Below, one piece after another: positions 1-6,371 of a stretch of 64,000 nucleotides of DNA. Positions within the stretch are counted from its first letter, which is position 1. Each line of letters opens with the position of its first letter. The position numbers were made by a program, and so were the translations under genes. This DNA comes from Hyphomicrobiales bacterium (GTDB taxonomy: Bacteria > Pseudomonadota > Alphaproteobacteria > Rhizobiales > Rhizobiaceae), in NCBI GenBank assembly GCA_900470195.1, contig UEIJ01000008.1, positions 1-64,000 of the forward strand, in the 5' to 3' direction. Below the pieces are notes generated by a model. That model saw only the letters and a program-made list of their open reading frames with translations, searched no databases and was not told the DNA's origin.

Positions 1-1
1 T

Positions 2-244
2 TTTGGAACAGGCTCTAAGGCAATCGTCAAGCTTCAGGCGGAGAGCATGGTAATGCAAATCATGCTCACAGGGTTAATGATGGAGCTAAAGCAAATCGAG
101 GGTGGCGAAGGTATGATCAAACGAATGTTCGATTACACTGCGGAGATAACAGCAATGTACGCCACCCAGACAGATCAAGCGACTACTGTCTTCACTCAAG
201 CAGTAGGCATGACCGATCATTGGCGCAAAATGCTCAAGGCCTGA
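2..244 (+). CDS. C-terminal part of an unknown phage protein (partial)
   Basis: The reading frame is open from the first complete codon of the window and stops at 244, so the true start lies upstream. The visible ~80 residues are alpha-helical looking and Met/Gln/Thr-rich, with no signal peptide or membrane segment. It ends 25 bases before a strong terminator and lies just ahead of a phage lysis cassette, so it is probably a late structural or virion-associated gene. I do not recognise the family, and the phage link comes only from its neighbours. An internal ATG at 47 could be read as a start, but the open frame upstream argues for a truncated longer gene. Confidence 0.5.
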   Translation, partial: FGTGSKAIVKLQAESMVMQIMLTGLMMELKQIEGGEGMIKRMFDYTAEITAMYATQTDQATTVFTQAVGMTDHWRKMLKA

Positions 245-268
245 CGCCATCCAAAACCTAAGCCAACG

Positions 269-293
269 AAGCCGCCCACTGAGGCGGCTTTTT
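269..293 (+). terminator. Rho-independent terminator after the partial phage gene
   Basis: AAGCCGCC (269-276) pairs with GGCGGCTT (283-290) around a 6-base loop and is followed by a run of T. It separates the upstream phage gene from the endolysin gene. Confidence 0.8.
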
Positions 294-315
294 CTTTGCC
301 GAAAGGAAATCACCA

Positions 316-1074
316 ATGGCCAAGGGAACCTTTGCCAAAGCGATGCCGCATGTCTTCTCGGAAGAGGGCGGGTACGTCGATCATCCGAAAGACCCCGGCG
401 GTGCAACGAATATGGGCATCACGCTCGCTACGCTGTCAGCCTGGGAAGGGCGTCGTGTCTCGAAAGCCGAAGTGAAGGCGCTGACCAAAGCCAAGGCAAC
501 GGATATCTATCGTGAGAATTACTGGAACAAGGTTTCCGGTGATGATCTGCCTGCCGGAATTGATTATGCGGTCTTTGACTTTGCAATCAATTCCGGGCCA
601 GCCCGTGCAGTGAAGATGCTTCAGAAGGTCGTCGGTGTCGATCAGGATGGCGTCATCGGTGCAAAGACGCTCGCTGCCGTGCGGAAGATGGCAGCGGACC
701 GGATCATCAATGAACTGTGCGATGCGCGTCTGGCATGGCTGAAGGGTCTCGGCACCTTCGCAACGTTTGGCAAAGGCTGGACTTCGCGGGTCTCGCGGGT
801 TCGGTCTCGCGCTCTGGCATTCTCGCGGGACAGTGCTCCCGTACCTTCACCGGTGCCGCAGGTTCCAACAGGCAAGGCCGTACAGTCGGATACGTCCTTG
901 AAAGAGGTACTGAAGAAGCCGGAAGCCTGGGGACCTCTAGGCGGCCTTATTACCGGCGTTGGCGCTATGGCTGACGGTTCAGGCCCGATGCAGTGGGCGC
1001 TTGCTGTGGCAATGGTCGCTCTTGTCGGTATTGGTCTGTACTTCTTCATCCAGCGGGTGAGGAAAGAGGCATGA
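316..1074 (+). CDS. Phage endolysin, glycoside hydrolase 108 (N-acetylmuramidase) with C-terminal membrane anchor
   Basis: This protein probably cuts the peptidoglycan glycan backbone during phage lysis. The N-terminal ~100 residues carry the GH108 signature, with FSEEGGYVDHPKDPGG near residue 15 holding the presumed catalytic Glu of the EGGY motif. A peptidoglycan-binding-like part follows (NSGPARAVKMLQ ... DGVIGAKTLAAV). After a Pro/Ser-rich linker, the last ~30 residues form one hydrophobic helix (WALAVAMVALVGIGLYFFI) with a basic tail, so the enzyme looks C-terminally membrane anchored. There is no N-terminal signal or SAR sequence. The start has the ribosome binding site GAAAGGAAA just upstream. 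The last four bases overlap the start of the Rz-like gene, a typical phage lysis layout. Confidence 0.88.
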   Translation: MAKGTFAKAMPHVFSEEGGYVDHPKDPGGATNMGITLATLSAWEGRRVSKAEVKALTKAKATDIYRENYWNKVSGDDLPAGIDYAVFDFAINSGPARAVKMLQKVVGVDQDGVIGAKTLAAVRKMAADRIINELCDARLAWLKGLGTFATFGKGWTSRVSRVRSRALAFSRDSAPVPSPVPQVPTGKAVQSDTSLKEVLKKPEAWGPLGGLITGVGAMADGSGPMQWALAVAMVALVGIGLYFFIQRVRKEA

Positions 1075-1352
1075 TCTGGGCGCTCATTCCCTCATGGCTG
1101 AAATACTCGCTCGCTGCCCTCGTGGCGGCGGTTTTCGTATCAGGCGGCGCTTATCTCTATGGAAAGCAGATCGGGCACAGGCAGGCCGTTTCTGATCAAT
1201 TGCAGGAAAGCATCAAGGCGGAACGCGAAAGGGCGAAGGACGATGCGAAGCTACGTGACCTATCGGACTATGATTTTTGTGTTCTTGCCCTTCGTCGTCG
1301 CGGGTTGCCCGTCGACCAGTGCGACGAACTGCGCGGGCTGGAGGCAGAATAA
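1071..1352 (+). CDS. Rz-like inner-membrane spanin
   Basis: A 93-residue protein with an N-terminal membrane helix (about residues 12-32) followed by a charged, heptad-like segment rich in Lys, Glu and Arg (QLQESIKAERERAKDDAKLRD). This is the design of Rz inner-membrane spanins, which span the periplasm and fuse the membranes in the last step of lysis. I chose the ATG at 1071 because it overlaps the endolysin stop as ATGA; the longer frame from 993 has no membrane-compatible N-terminus. Its 3' third is overlapped in the +1 frame by a lipoprotein gene with Rz1 features, which strongly supports the call. Sequence identity within this family is normally low, so the assignment is architectural. 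Confidence 0.8.
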   Translation: MIWALIPSWLKYSLAALVAAVFVSGGAYLYGKQIGHRQAVSDQLQESIKAERERAKDDAKLRDLSDYDFCVLALRRRGLPVDQCDELRGLEAE

Positions 1353-1458
1353 CCTATCGCCTGCCGGTCTGGTTGCACTGACCAAAGTGGACCGGCCCGC
1401 AGCGGAACGGGTTGAAGGCAACGATGAAAATGGAAAACGGCGGGGCTGCTGGAAATGA
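1243..1458 (+). CDS. Rz1-like outer-membrane spanin lipoprotein, nested in the Rz gene
   Basis: This frame starts inside the Rz gene in another reading frame and runs 106 bases beyond its stop. The start ATG at 1243 is preceded by GAAGGA at good spacing. The product begins with a short hydrophobic stretch ending in VVAGC, a lipobox with the lipidated Cys at about residue 22, leaving a ~50-residue mature lipoprotein. This is how Rz1 partners are encoded in many phages: an outer-membrane lipoprotein that pairs with Rz to bridge the envelope. An alternative ATG at 1270 would also keep the lipobox. The stop overlaps the start of the next gene as ATGA. Confidence 0.75.
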   Translation: MRSYVTYRTMIFVFLPFVVAGCPSTSATNCAGWRQNNLSPAGLVALTKVDRPAAERVEGNDENGKRRGCWK

Positions 1459-1766
1459 ACGGACCGTTAGACGAATTCGGGCTCAAACTATCTGTAGTGA
1501 TTGCCGGGTTTGCTGGTGGCGCTCTGCGCGCATTATCCCGTAAGCGGTATACGATCCGCGAGACAATCGCATCGCCTATCTGTGGCGCATTGGCGGCTGG
1601 ATATCTTACCGGCCCACTTGTGCACTATCTTCAAGCTGTTCATTTCCCCTTGCCGCCTGATGATGGCACCAATGCCGGTTTGCATGCAGCGGCATTCGTA
1701 GTTGGCGCATGCGGTATGTGGATCAGTGACGCGATATTTGAGGCAGTGTCACAGCGTCTGAAATGA
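1455..1766 (+). CDS. Putative phage holin
   Basis: A 103-residue protein with about three hydrophobic segments (VVIAGFAGGALRAL; PICGALAAGYLTG; AAAFVVGACGMWI) and a short polar C-terminus. The small size, multiple membrane spans and position directly after endolysin, Rz and Rz1, with overlapping ATGA, suggest a holin that permeabilises the inner membrane to time lysis. It matches no holin motif I can name, so the role is inferred from context. It is the last gene of the lysis cassette; 280 bases without a convincing gene follow. Confidence 0.6.
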   Translation: MNGPLDEFGLKLSVVIAGFAGGALRALSRKRYTIRETIASPICGALAAGYLTGPLVHYLQAVHFPLPPDDGTNAGLHAAAFVVGACGMWISDAIFEAVSQRLK

Positions 1767-2046
1767 TGAGGGGCAGGGCTGTTGGCGGTGCCTTTGTGGC
1801 AGGAAAAGGTGTGAAGGTCGTTTAAAATTACATAATAGAATCAATGTGCACTTATATCTCCACACCTTCCGCACAAGCTGTTGTTTTAATTATAAAATCA
1901 GCAAAAAATTGCAATCCTGTCGGGATCGCCATCTTACTTTTCGCCTCAACATGTCGAGACGGCTCGGAGAGCAGAATCGCGTCACTGCCTGTTAAGTCGC
2001 TGCGCGCCCGCGTTCTTCGCCTTGACAAAGTTTTAGGGAGTTTTGG

Positions 2047-2685
2047 ATGTCGGTTCGGCTTCTTTTAGCGATAAGTGCGATCATTTATCCACTCAGCGCA
2101 ACCGCCGAGGTGTTCAGTCATTCCATCCCGGGCAGCAGCATGTATCCGACACTGATACCGGGAGACCTTATCGGCGCAAGTTCATATAAGGACGGGGAGG
2201 ATATAGCCCGTGGGGACCTCGTCACTCATCGTCAGATGAGCGATGGCACCGAGGTCACATACGTGCGGCGCGTCATTGGTCTGCCTGGGGAACGGGTTCA
2301 GCTACAGGATGGTGTCGTCTACGTGAATGATGTTCCGCTGCGGCTGGAGCCGGTGGATAGGCTTCCAGACGTCACTTGCCCGAAGAACTTCATGGTGCAG
2401 GAAGAACATTGTACTTTTTTCCGGGAATTTTCCCCGCTGGATCTAGAAAGCCACATCATTGTGAGCCTCAATGCAGAGGCTGTCGGAGACAATACCAAAG
2501 AATTCCTCGTTCCAGCGGATCACTACTTCCTGTTGGGGGACAATCGCGACAACTCGCTGGATAGCCGCTTCAAGCCCGGCTTCATTCCGAAGTCTGATAT
2601 CGTCGCGAAAGTTCGACTGATCTGGTACAGTCTGACACCAGGGGATCGGGATGCGCGGCTTAAAGGTTTTCCCGGGCTGAATTGA
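2047..2685 (+). CDS. Signal peptidase I-like S26 protein with Arg at the catalytic Lys position
   Basis: S26 family, the fold of leader peptidases that remove signal peptides on the periplasmic face. Box B is present (PGSSMYPTL, nucleophile Ser near residue 30) and box E is intact (GDNRDNSLDSR). Box D reads TYVRRVIGLPGE, so the residue normally occupied by the general-base Lys (KRxxGLPG) is Arg. The N-terminus has a single hydrophobic segment that could be a signal peptide or anchor. The 212-residue length fits short plasmid- or phage-type signal peptidases better than the housekeeping LepB. AGGGAG lies a few bases before the ATG. It directly follows the prophage lysis genes. It could be inactive or use altered chemistry. 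Confidence 0.8.
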   Translation: MSVRLLLAISAIIYPLSATAEVFSHSIPGSSMYPTLIPGDLIGASSYKDGEDIARGDLVTHRQMSDGTEVTYVRRVIGLPGERVQLQDGVVYVNDVPLRLEPVDRLPDVTCPKNFMVQEEHCTFFREFSPLDLESHIIVSLNAEAVGDNTKEFLVPADHYFLLGDNRDNSLDSRFKPGFIPKSDIVAKVRLIWYSLTPGDRDARLKGFPGLN

Positions 2686-2874
2686 TCATATGCGCCCGCC
2701 TTCCGCTTAAGCCATCGCGGCAATTCCTTTAGAGAAAGCCGGAACTCGGCAGAAACCCAAACAAAATCACGGGAAATTCGGGACGTTAAGAGAGTTGAGC
2801 GCTCCTGGAGGAACCGCCGGCGTTCCCGTTGGTTAATCCCCGCGGTGGGCCCAAACAAACAGTGGGTGAATGCC

Positions 2875-3192
2875 ATGTACAAGTTTTCAGCAATCGCGGC
2901 GGTCGTACTGACCTCGCTCATTTCAGTTGCTCCCGCGCACGCGCAAAGCATCGAGATCGGTCCGAACGGTATTCAGGTCAACCCGGACCGGGATCGAGAC
3001 CGTTCACCGATGCGTGGCCGTGAAATTGGCGAAAGACAGGCCGCGCGGATCGCCTATCGGGAAGGAATGCGGGAAGTCGATGACGTCTCCCGGCGCAGAA
3101 ACGTAATCGTTGTGCGTGGAGCAGACAGACGCGGCGACGATATGCGGGTGGTTATTGACCGGCGCACTGGCGATGTGCTCGAAGTAAATTGA
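2875..3192 (+). CDS. Small exported PepSY-like protein
   Basis: About 105 residues with a clear signal peptide ending in APAHA before QSIEIGPNGI. The mature part is rich in Asp and Arg, and its C-terminus resembles the PepSY fold (VIVVRGADRRGDDMRVVIDRRTGDVL). PepSY modules are periplasmic and often inhibitory or sensory; the specific role here is unknown. I prefer the ATG at 2875 over the upstream ATG at 2845 because the signal peptide then begins MYKFSAIAA. It is a single gene. Confidence 0.65.
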   Translation: MYKFSAIAAVVLTSLISVAPAHAQSIEIGPNGIQVNPDRDRDRSPMRGREIGERQAARIAYREGMREVDDVSRRRNVIVVRGADRRGDDMRVVIDRRTGDVLEVN

Positions 3193-3292
3193 AGCCCGCC
3201 TATATCGGCCGTCGCACTCCTGGGGCGGCCTTTTGCGCGCTACCCGGCGCTAACCGAATCCTGTCGGCGGATGCGTCAAAACCTCCGCACAA

Positions 3293-3321
3293 ACGCCGCG
3301 AAATGGCTCCTTTCGCGGCGT
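3293..3321 (-). terminator. Hairpin after the SH3-domain gene
   Basis: A perfect 11-base inverted repeat, ACGCCGCGAAA (3293-3303) and TTTCGCGGCGT (3311-3321), with a 7-base loop. Read on the minus strand it follows the SH3 gene stop by ~25 bases and is followed by a short T stretch. Confidence 0.55.
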
Positions 3322-3345
3322 CTTCTGTCCGTGTTCGACTGTCGG

Positions 3346-3849
3346 TTATTGTCCGTGGGGACCATCCGGCCCGCGCTGCCTCAGGTAAACCCGCGGCCCG
3401 CGATCGCCGTGCCAGCGAGGACGGTCGCGCCAATCGCGGCGGTCCCAATGTCTGTTCCGGTAATAGCGGCGGTCGCGATACCAATAGTCGTCGCGGTCAT
3501 TGAGCGCCGAGCCTATGGCGACGCCAGCAATCAGCGGAATGCCGATCAGCGCAGCCGTTCGCCCGAAATCATTCGAATAACCGCCGGACGTCCCCTCCCT
3601 GAATGCCAGATAACGTGAGGAGGCCCAGCCAAAGGTCGGGCCATAGCTGACCTGGCACCAGCCATAACCGGAGGTGCAGCCGCGCACGTTCACGGGCGCC
3701 CCGCTCGGGATGGAGCCCAGCGTCGCATAGCGCGTGCCGGGGCCGGTGCGGATATTGAGGTTGGTGGTGGATATGGCGTTCGCCGCCTGCGCCGCGCCCG
3801 CCGCAAATACGCCCAGGGCGACAAGGGCGGCTTTGAGAACAAGCTTCAT
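3346..3849 (-). CDS. Exported bacterial SH3-domain protein
   Basis: A 167-residue protein: signal peptide (cleavage after AAQAA), then an SH3_3 domain (TTNLNIRTGPGTRYATLGSIPSG ... GYGWCQVSYGPTFGWASSRYL), a short hydrophobic Gly/Ala segment (ALIGIPLIAGVAIGSAL) and a very basic Arg/Tyr/Asp-rich tail (residues ~125-167). Such domains usually bind cell-wall peptides. The start is the ATG at 3849 because GAGGAG lies 7 bases upstream; a TTG 15 bases earlier overlaps this binding site. The Arg/Trp-rich tail is unusual but occurs in rhizobial relatives. Confidence 0.75.
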   Translation of the reverse strand: MKLVLKAALVALGVFAAGAAQAANAISTTNLNIRTGPGTRYATLGSIPSGAPVNVRGCTSGYGWCQVSYGPTFGWASSRYLAFREGTSGGYSNDFGRTAALIGIPLIAGVAIGSALNDRDDYWYRDRRYYRNRHWDRRDWRDRPRWHGDRGPRVYLRQRGPDGPHGQ

Positions 3850-3943
3850 CGGAATTCTCCTCAACTGTCTCTATTGCGTATAAAACGAGAGCGGCGAGCA
3901 AAGGTTCCAATCAGGGCAGGCAAGGCGAAGACGTCGAAAAGCA

Positions 3944-3967
3944 AAAGCGCCGGAGAACCGGCGCTTT
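3944..3967 (-). terminator. Terminator after the glycine-zipper lipoprotein gene
   Basis: AAAGCGCCGG and CCGGCGCTTT form a 10-base stem with an AGAA loop; the minus-strand side continues into a T stretch. Confidence 0.75.
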
Positions 3968-3989
3968 CGATAATCCTTGAATTGCCGGA

Positions 3990-4238
3990 CTATCGCTTGC
4001 AGCGAGCCACATACATGCGGCCATGGCGGTCGCGATACTGGCAATTCCCGTTGCGCAATTCCCGCACCAGCAGGCCGCCCAGCGCGCCCGCGCCGGCACC
4101 GATCAATGCGCCGCGTCCGCCACCCGCAATGCCGCCGATGATGGCGCCTGCGCCAGTGCCGATGGAAAGATCTTTTTCCGTGGTGGTGCAGCCCGTTATT
4201 GCGAGCAGGGCAACCAACCCAAGTGCTACTTTCCGCAT
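3990..4238 (-). CDS. Glycine-zipper outer-membrane lipoprotein (17 kDa antigen-like)
   Basis: An 82-residue lipoprotein: hydrophobic signal sequence and lipobox ITGC (Cys ~17), then a Gly/Ala-rich glycine zipper (IGTGAGAIIGGIAGGGRGALIGAGAGALGGLL) able to insert in membranes, and a short basic C-terminus with two Cys (GNCQYRDRHGRMYVARCKR). It resembles the glycine-zipper 2TM / rickettsial 17 kDa antigen family, whose members sit in the outer membrane. A terminator follows immediately, so it is monocistronic. Confidence 0.75.
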   Translation of the reverse strand: MRKVALGLVALLAITGCTTTEKDLSIGTGAGAIIGGIAGGGRGALIGAGAGALGGLLVRELRNGNCQYRDRHGRMYVARCKR

Positions 4239-4347
4239 TCTTGTCTCCTCCTGAGAAATATCAGACCAAGCTTAAACGATTGACTTCATGTTCCGTTGCT
4301 TTGGAACCGGCCGGCCGGTGCGAAAAATATCGCGGACCGACCCCGCG

Positions 4348-4443
4348 TCAGTGGCGGCGGTGCCGCAGGATGACTGCGACGGCCAGTCCGGCCAGTCCGA
4401 ACGCAATAACACCCTGCAGAATGAAAACCCAGTTCATCATCAT
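4348..4443 (-). CDS. Possible 31-residue single-span membrane protein
   Basis: From an ATG at 4443 the frame encodes MMMNWVFILQGVIAFGLAG and continues through one hydrophobic helix to a His/Arg-rich end (ILRHRRH). AGAGGA lies a few bases upstream. The helix followed by positive residues fits a small inner-membrane protein. The longer frame reaching back to 4560 has no comparable character. No family is recognised, and it could be chance. Confidence 0.35.
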   Translation of the reverse strand: MMMNWVFILQGVIAFGLAGLAVAVILRHRRH

Positions 4444-4645
4444 CCAGTCCTCTGACACTTGCCCCTTTTCGGGGTGCGCACGAATTTGGTTTCTACCTAG
4501 CGCATTTCGTGCGGATGGGAAACGCACGATCGCGGCTTTGTTCCAGGCCGATGAAATCATTAAACTTATTTAATGGTCCCATTCACTTGTCATTCACATT
4601 AGCGGGCGCATTGTCCTCCCATCGAATACAACAAAGGATGCCGAT

Positions 4646-4984
4646 ATGAAGAAGATCGTGATTGCCCTTACCGCCCTTTCGTTTCTCGCCGCGCCTGCTG
4701 CCATGGCCCAGTCCTACCCCGCGCATCATGGCAAGCCGTCTCACAGCCAGATGCACAAGGGCGGCCCGAAATACGATGCGCGCAAGTACGACAATCGCCG
4801 TCATCAGAGCTGGAAGAAGGGCAACCGCCTGCCGCCGAACTATCGCGGTCATGTCGTGAACAACTATTCGCGCTACAAGCTGCGTCAGCCGCCGCGCGGT
4901 TATCACTGGGTCAAGGTCAACAACGACTACATGCTGATCGGCATTGCAACCGGCATCATTTCGTCCATCGTTGCGGGACGGTAA
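4646..4984 (+). CDS. RcnB-family periplasmic protein
   Basis: A 112-residue protein with a signal peptide (cleavage after AAMAQ), a His/Lys/Tyr-rich middle (HHGKPSHSQMHKGGPKYD), and the RcnB-type C-terminus (RLPPNYRGHVVNNYSRYKLRQPPRGYHWVKVNNDYMLIG). In E. coli RcnB is linked to periplasmic nickel and cobalt homeostasis; many alphaproteobacterial members have no tested role. The His-rich segment would suit metal contact. A strong bidirectional terminator follows. Confidence 0.8.
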   Translation: MKKIVIALTALSFLAAPAAMAQSYPAHHGKPSHSQMHKGGPKYDARKYDNRRHQSWKKGNRLPPNYRGHVVNNYSRYKLRQPPRGYHWVKVNNDYMLIGIATGIISSIVAGR

Positions 4985-5004
4985 AATCCCTTGCAGGAAT
5001 GAAA

Positions 5005-5030
5005 AAAGGCGGCCAGTGGCCGCCTTTCTT
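5005..5030. terminator. Bidirectional terminator between convergent genes
   Basis: An 11-base perfect inverted repeat (AAAGGCGGCCA / TGGCCGCCTTT) with A-rich and T-rich flanks, placed between the stop of the RcnB-like gene and the stop of the glutamate receptor-like gene. Confidence 0.8.
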
Positions 5031-5041
5031 GCGTCTGAGCG

Positions 5042-6157
5042 TCAGTTCTCGGGTCCGAAATATTTGGCTTTCAGCCGGGCGATTTCCTCATTCTCATGCG
5101 CGCTGATGATCGCCACGCTCGCCGGTTTGACAAGTGCGCTCTGGCGCGGGAAGGCGAAGCCGTACTTGTCGGGGCTGAACACATTGCCGACGAGATCAAC
5201 AGGCATGTCGGCATGCTGATGGGCATAATATTCCAGAACGGGACCGTCGCCTACAATCGCCGCAATTTCATCATTGACGAGGGCCTCGGCGGCTTCCGGC
5301 ATATGGTCGAAGGGCACGGTCGCGATGGAGCGTGACTTCAGGAACTGTTCCGCGACGCTGCCCGCGCGTACGCCGACGGATTTTCCCTGCAGGTCCGACA
5401 GGCTGGAAATGCTGTTTTCGATGTGGGCGACGGTCATGACGCTGGTAATCGACGATGTCAGGTAAGCGATGATCGCAATGCCGAACACCATCCAGAATGT
5501 CTGCCAGATGCGTCCCACCCACCCGAACAGGTTCTTGCGCGAGGTTTTGCCGGAGGTCGCAATCGAAACCACGTGATAGAAGCTCTCCGCCAGCCCCTCG
5601 CGCCAACGCTTCGGAAAGCTGTCATCGAAACGCCTGTCGAAGATCGTCAGCACCACCGTGGCGGCGATGAGAATGGACAGTATCCAGGCATAGGTCGCCA
5701 GATGCCCGGCATTATCCAGGCGATCGATAAGATCGTCCCAGCCGCTGCCCGCCTGGGTGTGGATCATGATGCGCAAGCCCGCATCGAACCATGGATGCGT
5801 GAAGTCGATGATTTCCGCCCGGCTCTCCGTAATCGTCAGATTGGTGACGCCGGCTTCGACCTTGCCTTCGGCAACAGCCTTCACCAGTGCACCATAGTTC
5901 GGATATTCCACATATTGCGAGACAAGATTCATGCGCGTGGCAATATCGTGCCAGATATCGATGGCCATGCCCGAATAGGTATCGCCCTCCTTGTTGACGA
6001 AAGGCTCGCTGACATAGACGCCGACCTGCACAGGCTTCGGTGGTTGCTGGGCGTGGGAGAATGACGAAGCTGCTACCAAAAGTAGAGTAAGCAGAGCTAT
6101 GCATAAGTGGTGATTGATAAGTTTTGTTGGTGGCTTTATCGACAAGGCGTCCCCCAT
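5042..6157 (-). CDS. Prokaryotic ionotropic glutamate receptor-like channel
   Basis: The order of parts is that of bacterial iGluRs. After a signal sequence (to ~36) comes ligand-binding lobe S1 (~44-135, with TITESRAEIIDFTHPWF, the conserved Arg site for the amino acid carboxylate). Then follow membrane helix M1 (~154-173), a pore loop (~188-203), membrane helix M3 (~218-243, WQTFWMVFGIAIIAYLTSS) and lobe S2 (~250-371). Solute-binding proteins of ABC systems lack the membrane part. The pore loop reads VSIATSGK and lacks the TVGYGD potassium filter of GluR0. The gene stands alone, with 214 bases to the divergent transporter. The ligand is unknown. Confidence 0.8.
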   Translation of the reverse strand: MGDALSIKPPTKLINHHLCIALLTLLLVAASSFSHAQQPPKPVQVGVYVSEPFVNKEGDTYSGMAIDIWHDIATRMNLVSQYVEYPNYGALVKAVAEGKVEAGVTNLTITESRAEIIDFTHPWFDAGLRIMIHTQAGSGWDDLIDRLDNAGHLATYAWILSILIAATVVLTIFDRRFDDSFPKRWREGLAESFYHVVSIATSGKTSRKNLFGWVGRIWQTFWMVFGIAIIAYLTSSITSVMTVAHIENSISSLSDLQGKSVGVRAGSVAEQFLKSRSIATVPFDHMPEAAEALVNDEIAAIVGDGPVLEYYAHQHADMPVDLVGNVFSPDKYGFAFPRQSALVKPASVAIISAHENEEIARLKAKYFGPEN

Positions 6158-6371
6158 GAAAGTCTGGTAGTTCCGGTATTTTATACAGGATCTATATTGT
6201 GATTATATTAACATTTATTTCCAGAATCGCTGCCGCGACGCGTGAATAATTATCATTAGTGTTGTCTAATTTACCATGTTGCCTGTTCCGCTGTGATATG
6301 GAACCGATCGCCTCCTTTTTCAGTTACTTGGCCGACAAGCCAAAATAATAACGAGGCAAAAAGAGGGGTTC

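Noticed and set aside
1844..2068. 74-codon plus-strand frame before the signal peptidase-like gene
   Set aside because: No ribosome binding site, AT-rich start and overlap with the better supported gene at 2047.
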